DNA of 64,000 nucleotides from Himantopus leucocephalus (Eukaryota > Chordata > Aves > Charadriiformes > Recurvirostridae). Positions 25,701 to 38,227 of the stretch are shown here, piece after piece. Under the pieces are notes generated by a model. That model ran no database searches and had not been told where the DNA came from. It saw only the letters and a program-made list of their open reading frames with translations. Position numbers and translations under genes: made by a program. Location of the stretch: assembly GCA_003993805.1 (NCBI GenBank), contig RSEF01000003.1, positions 102,507,386 through 102,571,385 of the forward strand, given 5' to 3'. Every line of letters starts with the position of its first letter. Positions within the stretch are counted from its first letter, which is position 1.

Positions 25701-28700
25701 TCAAACAAGGACACTTGCACAAAATCTGATGTGCCTTTTTTGGAACAAATACAGTATGTTTATTATCTTACCGCTTCTTTTGATCACACATCCAACCTAA
25801 CCAAACACTGTATCTGCAGTTTTGAGAGATAAAAATGACAATGTAAGGGGATCAACTCTCAACTCCTCATTTTACTGACTTATATTCCACCATTTTCAAA
25901 ATAAGAACCCAACTAAGACTATCATGATCCCCTTTTATTAAAAGCAATAAAAGGAAACAGCCTAAAACCCATCTGAAATGGAGTACAAAATATGAGTTAT
26001 AAATTCTGATAAATCCACATCTAAAGATCTGGTAATGCTTCTAGTCTATCTGGTCAAAGTTAAAAGTAACTGAAATATTCTGTACATCTCAATGCCTTCA
26101 ATAAGCCTCTTTTCTACAAAGCAGGATGAAGGAATGCGATGTAGGGTAGAAAAGAATTCCAGTGACTAAAACTAGAATGTTATTAGTTCAAATACCAGAA
26201 TAGCACTGATGGTGCTGTATTTTTCAGATTAAGAAATGAAGAAAACTTCCAATTGAGTAAAATGACCCAATACAAGCCAAAACAGTAGTCTGTCCGGAAA
26301 AAACATTTCTTACATTTCTTCCTTTTCTAATAAAGTGTCATAAAAACATTAATTTTCAGAGTTTTCACTATACCTGAAAGAATGTGTTTTCATTCAATTT
26401 TGAAGTTATTCACTGATTTGGACTGAAAAAAATACTACTGAATAGCTGAATACCACTGCCTCACACGCGTAACTGTTTCTTGGAAGTCTCCCTGTGCAGG
26501 TCAATTTTGCTTGATCTTTTAATTACAGATGAACAAAGATCTTCAACATATGATTGCAGAAGTGTTTATATTTCTCCTTCGTATACAATACTGTACATTG
26601 TTTTCCTGAATTAAAGCAGTGAAGCTCTGGTGATGCAACAAATACAGCTAATACCCAGGCAGAATTCCTCTGTCAAGCAAAGAGAGTCATGCAGACTGGA
26701 CATCTACAGAAAACGTGTTCAATGGAAAGGGAACTCACCTGATACATGGAGAGAATTCATAACATTATTCATTCTCTCATAAAAACAATTTTGACTCAGA
26801 GGTTAGCCACTGAAATTTCACCCAATAAAATGATGCTTTTTAGTGTAGAAATGCAACCACCCCCACAAGCCCCCAGTTACTGTTTGTGCTACTTGTGTCT
26901 CACATCTTCTCTCAAATCAGCTACAAAAATGTTGGAAATTGCTCACTGATTTAGAAATCAAGCAACACAGCCCCCTCCCCTATTTTTAAGGATAATTTCT
27001 AATTTATTAAAGTGAATATGTATGCCATACCACTGTATCCAAGTTTGTTATATCTGAAAATATATGTAAGAGCACAACGTTAATCACATGCAAAAGTAAC
27101 AGTATATGATTTTTTTTTTTAAATAGACTCAAAGGGAGTCATTAACTCTACATGTAACACCATTAAAGTGATTAAAATGTCCTCCTCCACTAGATATGAC
27201 ATTCTTCTCCCCTGTAAATTACATTGGTAGAGCACTTTCACATCAGTTAAGAAAATGTAGCTAGTAACCCTTTCCTGGTCTAGTAGCTTGAATAAATGTT
27301 TGCATAGTTGGAGCAAACTTTGCGTATTTATAGTGGCTAGGTACAGTAGTTGTTTTTTAGGTTTGACAACTATCAAAGACATAATTTTCCTATGGCTGCA
27401 AACACCTTAAAACTCAAAATATTGAAAGGTCCCTAGTAAGAAATACTGTGCTATTTGTTCAAATTACGGTAAACAATTAACCTAAAATATGGAATAAGAG
27501 GAACTAACATGATTGCAGTTTGCACCTTGTATGTGTAATTTTTATTTGCTGCTGTAAAACAAAGCAACACTGTGAAGAGAAGCTCTTGCTTACATTTATT
27601 TGCTCTAAAGGTAAATGCCTGTTCCTATACCAGATTAATAAAACTTTTCAGAAACTGAAAACTCAGATTTTCTGTTTTCAGTTGCATAATATAAACACTT
27701 AGCCTCTACAGACATTAAGTATTGACAAGTTATCACCTCAATGATAAGCACATAGATTTATGGAATAGTTTTGCTGGACTGCTCCAGCATTCCCATATCT
27801 CTTAAAAGCCTCAAAGTTGTAAAACTAGTTCAACTGCACAACCTCCTCACCATTAGCCTACGAGTAAAGCATTTCCAATTCACTGTTACCCATTCCACAG
27901 CAGAATTTTAAAATGTGAAAGTACAGTTACTCAATAAACTAACTATGCATCTTTGAGTTACTGGTACAAATCTCACTCAAATCAACTAGAGACCAAATTC
28001 ATGCTGAACAAACAATTTTGTTAGCGGAGTTTAACAACCTGAGTTCAGTTCCTGGTGAACAACTGTTCCTTAGAAATGATGCTGCTGTTGGTGGTCTCAT
28101 CAGGAAAGGTGCACCTTTGGAAGTTCAGCTTATTACTTTCTTGATAGCATTTGTTTTCTGGCAACTAATTATACTTGAAGAAACTTTTGCAGACTGTTTG
28201 CACTATGATCCCCCAAAAACGACTTCAGTCTCCAACATTCTTTGCTGTGAGTGCTAACTTCATCTTACCCACAGAATTGTCTTTTAACTTGTACAAGTAA
28301 ATGTTTTTTTACTGGAACTTTTATAAGGAAGGTGCAAAGTTCATATTCAAGGATGTACACTTCAATCAATCCGATTTAAGATATTCTTTTGTGACCGTGT
28401 TGAATGGAGCTGGTATCTGCATTTGCAGATGTAATCTAGGAAGTATTGTCAATATATGTATGGACCACATCACCAAACAGGGATCAGATGATTTATAATA
28501 TCAGAATAATAAAAAAGGTAAAACACAATCATTAACGTGGAAAGTTACAAAACTTAGAATATAATGTGTTGAGTTCTAGACAGTGATAATAAAAAGATGT
28601 TAGTTTCAGTTGGGAGAGATTCTGAGAAGAGCTCCTACGATGATTATGAAGAGATTCATGACAAGATGACTAGAAGAATTATTTTTGCCTTTAAAAAGAA

Positions 28701-31424
28701 AATCTGAGAAGTGGCAATGTCACTGCTGTCTATCTGTACAAAGTATCGGGGAGAGGAAGCAAATATTGAGAAGAGAAAATGACTTAAAAAGCAACATGAG
28801 ATCAGAACACTTAAATTGTTGTAAACAACTTTATCTTTGATTAGAAAAAAAGATTTTGAGAGAGGATTGATTAGAATTCCTTTGATTAACCACTAAAGGA
28901 AAGTTCTGGAATAGCCTTGAAAGTAGTAGTAACCTGTATTTGTTAAAACCGCCAAATAACATAACAGAAGCAACTGTATGGTAGAATAGAGGAACTCCAG
29001 AGGTGCAGCTGAAGACCTGTGGTATGAAGATTTGGGATACTGATGAGCCATTTAGCATGCTTTTCCCATTCACACAGGATTAAAACAGTAACTAGATACA
29101 AATGAAGCATTTTTCTCTGGAGCAGACAGACTTAGAATATTGCTTTTTTTTTCTCCCTTTTCTTTCCTTCCCATAATAGGATGGAGTTCACTCAAGATCA
29201 TCTGAGATTTTTAACCTAACAAATTTATTTATAACAGGACTTAACATTCACTTTTGCCTTCAGCTGCCACTGGTGCCTTCCTACAGCATGTGACAGTTCT
29301 TGAGACTTTTAGATGGGATCCCAGATTTACACATCTAAATTTAGATGTGATTGGTAACTGTACTGATTAGATCTCTTTTGACTAAAGAGTTCAGACATCA
29401 CCTCACATGTAAATACCTAAATAACAGGTATCAGTCTGAAGCTGAAGTCTACCTTAATTCTATGCGTTTCTCTTCTGTACTGCGGACCCATTTGAAATAA
29501 ACTCTTTTAAGTGTCTGTCTGTTGCTTCAAGAGACTCAATCAGGTGACTGAAACGATCTCATTAATTCTCATGTTCACGTGAAGTTCACATGGATACCAA
29601 ACAAACAGCTAAGGAAAAAAACTCTTAACTTTATGGAAACTGCATTTCCAACTTTCACCAGTTTTTATTCGAACGTTAATGAAAATATTCCCTGTAAGTG
29701 GCTCTTTGCATGAAAAGATATATTCACTGAACATATGTGGTCAGGAATTCACTCATAAAGAAAGTAAAATTGGTAGTTGATAACAGAGCACTTACTATAT
29801 GTCATTCTGGCCTACTGTGTATGTAGGCACACATCTTTTTAATTAATATCATCTAGCATGGGATTTTAATGTTTCTTAGTCTGAAATACCTTTTACCTTT
29901 AAGACTACTGCCAATAAGAAATAAGTTTTCCACATTAAGAATTCCAGAAAAAAACCCACAATGTTTGCAAGGAAAAAAACCAAAACAAACCCCCTAATTC
30001 TTATCATAAAAAGAAACAGAGCTCTGCAAACAAAACTGAGAAATTGTTATACTGCATACTCAAGAACAACCGACAGCTAATGATCGGAAGCCTTGAAATC
30101 TGAAGAACCTCCTGATATCTGGCTGAATGGATGCAATTTTACCCAAAAAAAGCCATCTAATAAGACAAGTTTTTAAAGAAATATGCTACAGGTAGCAAAA
30201 AATCTGACAGCAGCAGCAGATTGCCTCCTTGTCTTCTCTGCTTTGATCCTAAAAGCCTTAACACTGCTCTTCTGGAGCTTAAGAGCACACTCAAAGCTAA
30301 AACAGTATCAGTGGCAGCACTGTATTAAAGGTACAAGATGGTCTGCAGCGTAGAGTAACATTTTGCATCCACACAGCTACCCGGCCAAATAAAAAAAGAT
30401 TTCCCATACGTCAAAACTCCTCTTCTGGAAGAGCGAAAGGAAGGGCGGAAAAAGATTTTTCCTACTTTGACACTGATAGGGACAAGATTTCTTAATAAGA
30501 TTTTTTTTTTCCCCTCCAAACTCTCAAGTTAAGCAAAACATTGAGACAAATAGAAAAATATCTATCTCTAGGATGGAAATCACAATCTGTTTTTTCAGGT
30601 TTAATTTCAAAAATTACCTCTGAATTCCTTTAACAATGCTTAAGGAGACCACCTAACACCTAACAGAGTTTTCCTAACATAACAAAAAGTCTCTTCTGGA
30701 GCTTTACATGTAATGTAACACAAAAGATGTTAAATACTAAATACAGACTGTCCTAACACTTATAATTCCTCACTACTTTTCCTCAGTAATTTTTCATCCA
30801 TTTAAAAAAAAAGCCTAAAATATTTTGACATTTCAACAGATTAAGTAAGGCTCAGTCATGTAACAGTAATGAGTTTTATACAGGAACACAATGGCTGAAA
30901 GAACAAGGCAATATTCACAAGGCTACTAGATGCAACTATTTCCAGGTCTGAAATATTTACATTAAGGAAAGGATTTTAACTTAGAGAAAATTAAGCTTTC
31001 ATTTGGAAGTCATTTAGTTTAGTTTTCCTGCATCAAAATAAAAAATTAAAGCAGTTGAAATTGTCACATCAGCATGTCTTACCTTTTGTAAAGCAACAAG
31101 GTGAAAACATAAATAATACATATGCAGATAAACAAAAAAGCCATTAAAATCTGTTTTGCAATCATTTACATTACATAAAAATTAACAGCTGATAAAATTC
31201 ACAGTACCTTAAAATTACCATTTTTCCAACTTTTGCATATAAAAGAAAAGTTTACTACGTCATTTAAAACCCAATANACTGGACTTTGACTAGTACTTTT
31301 GCAGGATCATGAATAGAGTGATATGCAGATTTTTTTTTTAGTTTCCCTTTGCAGTCAGTAGCTCCCACTGGTATTGGGAAGCATGGTATTTAATACATAT
31401 TGAATTATGAAGATTGTTACTTAC
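22739..31424 (-). other. TRAPPC12: TRAPPC12 intron (8.7 kb)
   Basis: AT-rich intron with scattered homopolymer runs and no recognised mobile element or exon. Just upstream of the acceptor, about 22860-22920, is a repeat-free stretch with a TAATTAG homeobox-like core. An isolated N sits at 31277 outside this exon structure. The open frames here are short and show no protein-family similarity. Confidence 0.7.
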
Positions 31425-31541
31425 AATTAGCTGTTTCAAGCCTACAAATGACTGTTCCACAGAGTTGGCGTTTAAAACTTGTCTCTTCACCGCAGCTTGC
31501 TCCCCCAGGAAGCGAAGCATTAAGTCTTTTACTGCATCTCC
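31425..31541 (-). CDS. TRAPPC12: TRAPPC12 internal exon ([24 protein letters not shown]...)
   Basis: This 117-nt exon is 39 codons, phase 0 at both ends, reading [20 protein letters not shown] then [19 protein letters not shown]. The minus-strand acceptor is accaag, with a T-rich tract upstream, and the donor is aatt/gtaagt. It continues directly from the FDNIQ end of the long first coding exon and leads into SSKNW of the next. The match to vertebrate TRAPPC12 is nearly continuous. The start of the exon was chosen from homology (GDAV) because the frame stays open into the intron. Confidence 0.94.
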
Positions 31542-34500
31542 CTTGGTGTTCATGGAGCAGAAAAAGAAGAAACATAACAAGACACTTTTAAACGTTATTT
31601 TAGCAATATAAAATGTTGAATTAAAGCTGAGCAACATAGTTTTTTCCCTTTGAGAAATGCTTGTTTTCCAGCACTTTTTGTGTGAAATGAATATAAATGC
31701 GTATATATTTACAGCATTTTAATGAATACTTCTAGATTTACTCCACGTTATTTGCTATATTCTTATTTTCAATGTTTAGGTTTCAGTTAGCATAGAAACA
31801 TTCAGGCTTATTTGCTTGTCATATTATTGTCCTTCAAAGATCTTACAAAACACTGAAGTTTTACAGGCTTTTATAATGGATATTAATGTTGAAAGGTGCA
31901 ATCTACTGATCAAAGATAAACGTGCACATGATCAGCTAGCCTTAAGTATCCACAGAAAAAAAACTTTGAGAGACCATGAAACCAAGTAAACAGCAACTCT
32001 TCAACACGTATTCTTAATTTCAAAAGAATTAACTGCAGGAATCAGTCAGAGAAATTGGATTATCTGAGCTCAGTAATTTGAAGACTTGAGACTAGTTGAG
32101 ACATAGACATTTGAAAGAGATTTCTAAAGTTAGGCAAGATTACTTCTACATTTTAAGAAATGCAGCAGGTAAGAGCAATACTGTCCAAAACCAGATTCTA
32201 TTTCTAGCTTTGCCAACAATAAACTGAATAACTCCATATATGGCACCCTCTGCGCCTCAATTTCCCCTCTAGTCTTTGTTCAATGATTGATTTCCGTGCC
32301 TTCCTGTCTGTTGGCTGACACCCTTGTGGTTCTGTGTACTACAGATTTTCAACAGGTAATCAAGAAATTCAAGCTTAATGTCAAGCAGCTACTGAAAAAC
32401 TGTGGACCCCGCACTGGCAGATGTTTAAAACCGTGCTGCTACTGTCTGCATGCTCTTCAGGTACCACATCTGCCAATACAGAGCGTTGGACAGGGTACAG
32501 GGGAGTCCTAGTCTTGCTGGGACTGTACACATTACTGTATACAAGAGAATCCTCTATGGCATCAGTAGTTACCACGTGCCAAAAGCAGGTACAGAAATTA
32601 TTTCTGTAAGATTTTGGCCAATCTTATGTTTTTTACACGTTTTAATCTAGAAAAGCAAACATCTGAAAAGAAGGAAAATTATCAGCAATATATTAACAAT
32701 ATACTTATATTTTTAAACAGAAAGCAATTTATAACCCACATTCAGCCAGAGTAAAGATCTGTCTGGTTCACCATCCTGTCAGTGAATAAAGATGTTTGCA
32801 GAAACAGTCCAAGAAACAAAAAAATCTCATACGGGTCTTTCCCAACTTAAAGCAGACAGAACTTTATGGTCCACCTGCCTCAGGGGTCATATTTGCCTAC
32901 AATTTTTTAACACCCACTGGCAGACATACCTCCTATGACATTTGTCTTGCTCATTTTTTGGTCTGTTTTTCTCATATCTGAGGCCAACGAATTCTACAAC
33001 TCATGAACAGTTACATGGGCTGCAGAACAGTAACTACTTTTGTTATGCTTATTACTCAACAGTTCCTTTGCCATAAAACCAGTAAATCATAAATCTCTAT
33101 TTACCTTAATTCTTTTATGAATTTTAGATCATTATTGCTCTTGTAAGTCAAAAGGTCCTCTTCTTTTTAGTTACCACTCACAAGAGAAAACGTTTGCACT
33201 CCTCACCATCCCTCCTCTCTCTCCAATTTGTTGTAATTCCATTGTATCTTTTCACATCTGTGTTAACTAGAATGGTATGCAATATTTAAGATCTTAAAGC
33301 AGAAAGTGACTATGCAAAAATGTAAGCATACAAAGGGATATCTGCAAAAATCCCACTAAAGGAATATGAAAACATTCACTTGAAGAACTGAGGCAGGAAG
33401 CTGTTATCATGGAGAGCAGAAAGCGAGCCACAAAGCCTTTTGCCTAAAAAAAGGTGAACTGCATAAAATACAGTAAAGCTTAACTATGATAAAGATAAAT
33501 GATATTAACTGTTTGCACTTTCCGCATAGACAGTGATGGGAAATATGTTTGTGTTTCTCTGTTCTGTGTTTCTGTTTCTTGAGGAATGAGACTGAGACTG
33601 CAACTACTGTTTCACTATGTGGAAAATTTTACCTCTAATGCTGTCACCTATCCTATGAATAAACCGGATTTCCATCTTTCACACAGAAGAATCTGAAGGA
33701 TTAAGAAAAGACAGCGTGTAAAGAAATTTAATCCCCCCCCAACAGTACTTTGGAGGAGGAAACATTACAAACGAATGTAATGAACAAAGGACATAATGAC
33801 AGCAGAGAGTAATTGATGAAGAAAGGCATAATGGAAAGAGCATAAAAAACAGTACTCCAACTTGTTCTGCACTCAGAGAGCACAGGTACAAATAATCTGT
33901 ACCATATGCAATCCAAGACAGTTTAAAAAAAAATGTTTCTTGAATGATCAGCAAAAAGTAGCATGCAGCTGAAATTGAGAACATTTAGTATTTTTCTTGG
34001 TGTGACTTATCCACTTAACTTTTAAGACAACACTTGTAATAAGAACAAACACTTTCTGAGCGAGCAGGGGAAAAAAAAGTACCAAGCTCTTCAATATACA
34101 TCATACCAAATTCCAGTCCTTCCCTGCAGCACACTTACAATTCACTGCATATGCAATTTCCAACTAACTTCTTTGTCAACTGCATGCAGCCTAGTTTAAC
34201 ATCTTGCATTAACATTTAGCATTAGCAAACCATTCATACGAAAGCTGTAATGACCATTGTTGGAACCTGATTTAACATTGAAAACATGCCTCCCATAATG
34301 TTTCAGTTGACATTTCAAGTACTTTACAATTATAGTTTCAGTTAAATACACAATTGGCAGTACTAGAAGCATATGGAACAATGATACCAAACCAGGGGAT
34401 GTCAGGTCAGTCAAGGCACGCGCTCAGGCCACTGAAAAGCAGTAACTGGAAGCGAGGAAAGTTGTATAAACATAAAGCACTTCAAAACTTGTCCCTGCTG

Positions 34501-36080
34501 ACACGCCTGCGTGACTGTTCATAAATTATAATCAATGAAGAAAGCAGCAGGAATCCTCTTTAATTCCACTGATGATTTTACATCAGGTCTTACTGTAGAA
34601 ATACAACACATGGACAATGCCATAACGTCTTCTTTTCAATTACGTGCTAAATGGTAGATCCACATATATGCATGTGTCCCGATTCAGGGAATCATCGGCA
34701 CAAAAAAGCCTTTAATCCTTGACTAGATTGAGGAAGGTGAGAGAGAACTATTGTGAAAAAGGAGGCCTGCAATACAGAGGCCCTCATCCTTCGGGCCTGA
34801 AGAAGGGATCATTCCTTCTGTCCACCCCATTAGCTGTCAGGAGAGAAATACTACACTCTTGAACCACTCATCAAGGTTTAAGGGATTTTATGGGAAAGGT
34901 GGGAAGGACCCTTCTATTTTTTTTAGAGGGAGTGCCTATTACAGTGTTTTCTTTCACGCTAATTATTGGGGTCTGTGACAACAAACAAATATTTTAAGAT
35001 AAAGCTAACACATGAAGTAACAGCAGCATGGAAGATGTCTAAAACTGGTATCATTTATTGATTGTCACAGAAACCTAACATTTGTCAGATAATTCAGCTA
35101 CAAGTCTGCACCTGATTCACTTCAGAAACTTTTCTGATAGTTCCTTCAGATTGGGAAGTTACTGCAGACTGCTGGTATTTGGCTATTGACAGACAATCTT
35201 TGTTTTGCTACAATTTGCTACAATTAAGTATTAAGGTATCCAAAACCTCAACACCGTAACATAAAACATAAATAATATAAACATAAATATAAAAGAGTAG
35301 GATTAGCTTATTTAAAGAAAAAAAATCCATTATGATAGTTAGCCTTGGCTGAGTAGCCAGGATAAAATTGCTTCATGAGAAATACTGAATAGATCTGAGT
35401 GAAATGTCTCAAATTCCGAAAAAACTCTTTATGCCTTCTCACTAGTTGGGAACTCTGATAGAAAAGAAGGAAATGAGATCATGGAGGGAAAAACAGTAGT
35501 GGAAACCTATCTGGAGTCTTCCCTTTAATTCTGGGGTTACCCTTTCCCAGTAGATTGCGCCAGCACTCAATTTTCTTACAGGTTCTATCTTTCCACTGCT
35601 TAGGGAAGATACAAATGATACGATTTCAGTCAGTGTTGACATTATTGAGAGCACTGTGAACATCAGTGAAAAATGCCATTTCCCACTTGCTTGCAAATTC
35701 CAAAGCAAACAAAGCCTTCAGACTTTGTAGTACAGCATACTGATTTTGCATATATTCCAAATGCAAGCATTATCTTACTAACTAGGAGGACCAGAAACAA
35801 ACTACTTAAAAATACAACCAGCTTTGGATTCTGTAGAAACTGTCAACACTGGTTTTCAACATACCAGACAAATTTCACTATGAACAAACCAGACCTGGTT
35901 TTAGCCCCTTCATGTATGAGAAGGCAGTGACATTAAATTTTCTAACAAGGATTGAAGTAATACACACAAGGTGACCATCAGCAACAATATGAAGCACTAT
36001 GATACACAGATTATTGGTCAGCTCTTACACAGTATTTCTAAAATATATTCATACATTAAGATACAATAGTAGACTCTTAC
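31542..36080 (-). other. TRAPPC12: TRAPPC12 intron (4.5 kb)
   Basis: Intron between the first coding exon and the second. It is AT-rich with nothing recognised beyond short homopolymers and a C8 run near 33733. The open frames found (up to about 100 codons) look like chance. Confidence 0.75.
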
Positions 36081-37292
36081 CTGGATATTATCAAATTTTA
36101 ATCCAGGCATGGTGAGATTCTCTTTATCTATGAACACGGTGCTGTATTGTTGTGTGGCAACTGAAATGAGAACATTTCTGGTTTCCTCACTAGGAAGCCA
36201 AGCATCATTTCTTCTATCTAGTTCACTCATATTTAAGGCTGTGGCAAACGGGTCATCACTCCCAGCAAAAACAGCTTGGATTTGTGAGAACGGCTTGGGG
36301 GATTGACTTATTTCTAAAGACGATGGAGGACCACCTGCTTCAGGTCTCCCATTTCGCACAGAGAAAGTAGGGTTAGATGAAGAACAAGAACTGTCTCCAC
36401 CATTAGAAAGAGAGGACATTTGTTCTGGAACTGAAGAGCTTGCATTGGGATTACTGATAGAAATAAAATTGGATGTGGTAAATGAATCAAAAAAATCAGA
36501 AGCTAAAGTATTAGTGCTAACAGTATCACCAAAGAACTTGCTTAGACTAGGACTTGGCTGAACCACCTGTGGATTCGATTTCACTGGAGTCTCAATTATA
36601 CTACTAAAACTGGGAGATTTTACCATCTGAGGCTCAAAACCATCAGGTAGGAACAACTGTGGCTGGGTATTAACATTGTTTGCTTGGCTGAAGATGGTAC
36701 ACACAGGAATAGGTTCAGCCTCTGAAGATGGTTTGCTAGTACTGGGTGACGATATCGGGTCCTCAGGTTTGCTTTCATCAATATTATTTGGTTTTGTTTC
36801 AACAGGAATGTTGCTTCCCAACTTTGGTTCCTCCTTCACTGCTTCCTGAATTAATTCTTCCTTTAAAGATGCCTGATCATCTGTTCCTATCTCAGAAATG
36901 TCTTTGGGTGTTTCTTCATGTTCAGTTTCACTCTCATTACTTAAAAACTCTTCTTTATCCACTTCTGCTTGTGTTTTTTGATTATCTTTAGCTTCCATTT
37001 GTTCTACAATCTCCTGGAGACAACCAAGTTCACCTGTGTCATCTTCACTGTTGTTTGGAGAATCTGAAATAATGACACTTTCCATCATTTGTTCATTAAG
37101 TTTATCTACAAAATTATTTGAATCTTCTGATACAGTTTCATTCCCTTCCGACTCAAATTCATCTCCACCAAGATCAATGGTTTCCTCATGAAAGAGAATT
37201 TCTTCCTGAGTTTTCTGCTGAACTATGTCTCCACTGCCATCTTCATCCGAGGTGCTCTTCGCATCCTTAGCACTACTTTCATTATTCTCCAT
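36081..37292 (-). CDS. TRAPPC12: TRAPPC12 first coding exon, N-terminal acidic/disordered region
   Basis: 404 codons from ATG at 37292 (context accATGG, a good Kozak match) to FDNIQ at 36081, then donor cag/gtaaga. The acceptor tctcttcag places the exon edge at 37297, leaving 5 nt of 5' UTR, so a non-coding first exon lies upstream. An open frame continues 13 codons upstream through the splice site, but that part is intron. The protein is rich in Ser, Glu and Asp and probably disordered. Conserved blocks include IDLGGDEF (residues 39-46), a PVCTIFSQ block, FEPQMVKSPSF, FFDSFTTS, AVFAGSDDPF (340-349), DRRNDAWLP and ENLTMPGLKFDNIQ. These identify TRAPPC12 (older name TTC15), a metazoan TRAPP III subunit acting in ER-Golgi transport; loss of the human gene causes a childhood encephalopathy. 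Many S/T-P sites fit the known mitotic phosphorylation of this region. Confidence 0.96.
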
Positions 37293-37297
37293 GGTAG

Positions 37298-37931
37298 CTG
37301 AAGAGAGAAAAATCCCCACCGAAACAAGCATTAGTTTTCTTACTCAGGTATTGCTCAGGTACCACCCTGAAACTCTTATGTATCATAGAAATACTGAAAT
37401 TCTTGCTTTAAAAATATAGTCATTTCATTATTTGACATTTTTCATTTAATGTCTACCCACAGAATAAATTCATTCCGAAAAGGCTCTTCTCTCTGCCGCA
37501 AAAACACCGGGATTGAAGAGCAAATGCCTCCCACTAAACACAGACAAAACGCTATTTGCTCTTCTGCCCGCGAAGACGCGCTCGGTCCCCACTGAGGCAC
37601 AGGGAAGGGCGGGTTCACGGCTGCCACCACTGCGGGCTGCCCAGCCCGGGGCCGGCCGCTTCCGCCCCCGCCGCCACCGGCCCCGCGGCCCTGAGCTCCC
37701 GGGGGGGGCGGCCCCCGCCTCCAGCGCCACCGCGGGCCCCCCCCGGCCCTGACGGCCTCGCGGCGCGGGTGGGCGCGGCCTCCCCCACAGCCTCCCCCTG
37801 GCGCAGCACAGGGGGTCCCCGCCACCCTCTCTCCCTCAGGGCCGGGGCCGCGAGGCTGCCTCAGCACCCGGGAGTCCCTCAGCTAGCACAAGAGCCGCGC
37901 CGGCAGGCCGCCCTCCCCCGCGTCCCCTCAC
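37298..37931 (-). other. TRAPPC12: TRAPPC12 5' intron / CpG-island shoulder
   Basis: Sequence between the coding exon acceptor and the GC-rich promoter. The left half is AT-balanced; from about 37560 it becomes very GC-rich. Long open frames on both strands here are by-products of GC content. Confidence 0.6.
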
Positions 37932-38000
37932 CTCCGCGCCCGGCGGCGACACCCCCTCTCCGCCACCGCGCCGAGCGCCGCTCACCCAGCGCGCCTGCGC
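37932..38000 (-). other. TRAPPC12: Possible non-coding first exon of TRAPPC12
   Basis: The minus strand has a strong donor, ggag/gtgagg, at 37931/37930, and an alternative, ctgg/gtgagc, at 37985/37984. Either could end a short 5'-UTR exon that splices to the acceptor at 37298. The 5' end is a guess placed just downstream of the NRF1 site. RNA evidence is needed to choose. Confidence 0.3.
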
Positions 38001-38022
38001 CGCGGGCCTGGGCAGGTGGGAG

Positions 38023-38034
38023 TGCGCATGCGCA
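38023..38034. promoter_or_regulatory. NRF1 palindromic site
   Basis: tgcgcatgcgca is a perfect palindromic match to the NRF1 consensus. A GCGCCTGCGC half-like copy lies at 37991-38000. Its position between the two divergent genes suggests that it drives both. Confidence 0.7.
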
Positions 38035-38043
38035 AACGCGCCT

Positions 38044-38053
38044 CCCGGAAGCG
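38044..38053 (+). promoter_or_regulatory. ETS-family site (cccggaagcg)
   Basis: It contains the CCGGAAG core used by ETS/ELK/GABP factors and lies 10 bp from the NRF1 palindrome, a common pairing in housekeeping promoters. Confidence 0.5.
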
Positions 38054-38110
38054 GCGAGCGACGGGCAGCGCCGAGGACCAGAAAGGGCGGCGGGCGGCGG
38101 GCGGCGGGGT

Positions 38111-38173
38111 GTGCCGTGCCGTGCCGTGCCGTGCCGTGCCGTGCCGTGCCGTGCCGTGCCGTGCCGTGCCGTG
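38111..38173. repeat. (GTGCC)12 pentanucleotide microsatellite in the EIPR1 5' UTR
   Basis: Twelve uninterrupted copies of GTGCC (38111-38170) plus a partial gtg. The array ends 12 nt before the EIPR1 ATG, so it is probably transcribed in the 5' UTR. Having a period of five, it is open in every frame: the plus strand repeats Ala-Val-Pro-Cys-Arg and the minus strand Ala-Arg-His-Gly-Thr. The copies are perfect, which suggests recent expansion or ongoing slippage. Confidence 0.95.
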
Positions 38174-38185
38174 TGGGGGGCTGCG

Positions 38186-38227
38186 ATGGAGGACGACGCG
38201 CCGGTCATCTACGGGCTGGAGTTCCAG
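38186..38227 (+). CDS. EIPR1: EIPR1 exon 1 (MEDDAPVIYGLEFQ)
   Basis: 14 codons from ATG at 38186 (context gcgATGG, purine at -3 and G at +4) to the donor cag/gtgggt, ending in phase 0. The peptide MEDDAPVIYGLEFQ is the conserved N-terminus of EIPR1, formerly TSSC1. EIPR1 is a WD40 beta-propeller that binds the EARP and GARP tethering complexes, helps recruit EARP to recycling endosomes, and supports retrograde traffic and dense-core vesicle maturation. The frame remains open for about 210 codons upstream through the microsatellite and CpG island, so the start was chosen by family conservation. Confidence 0.95.

Noticed and set aside
36018..36080. Extension of the TRAPPC12 first coding exon past FDNIQ
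   Set aside because: A consensus donor (cag/gtaaga) follows FDNIQ, and the conserved protein continues with GDAVKD from the exon at 31541.
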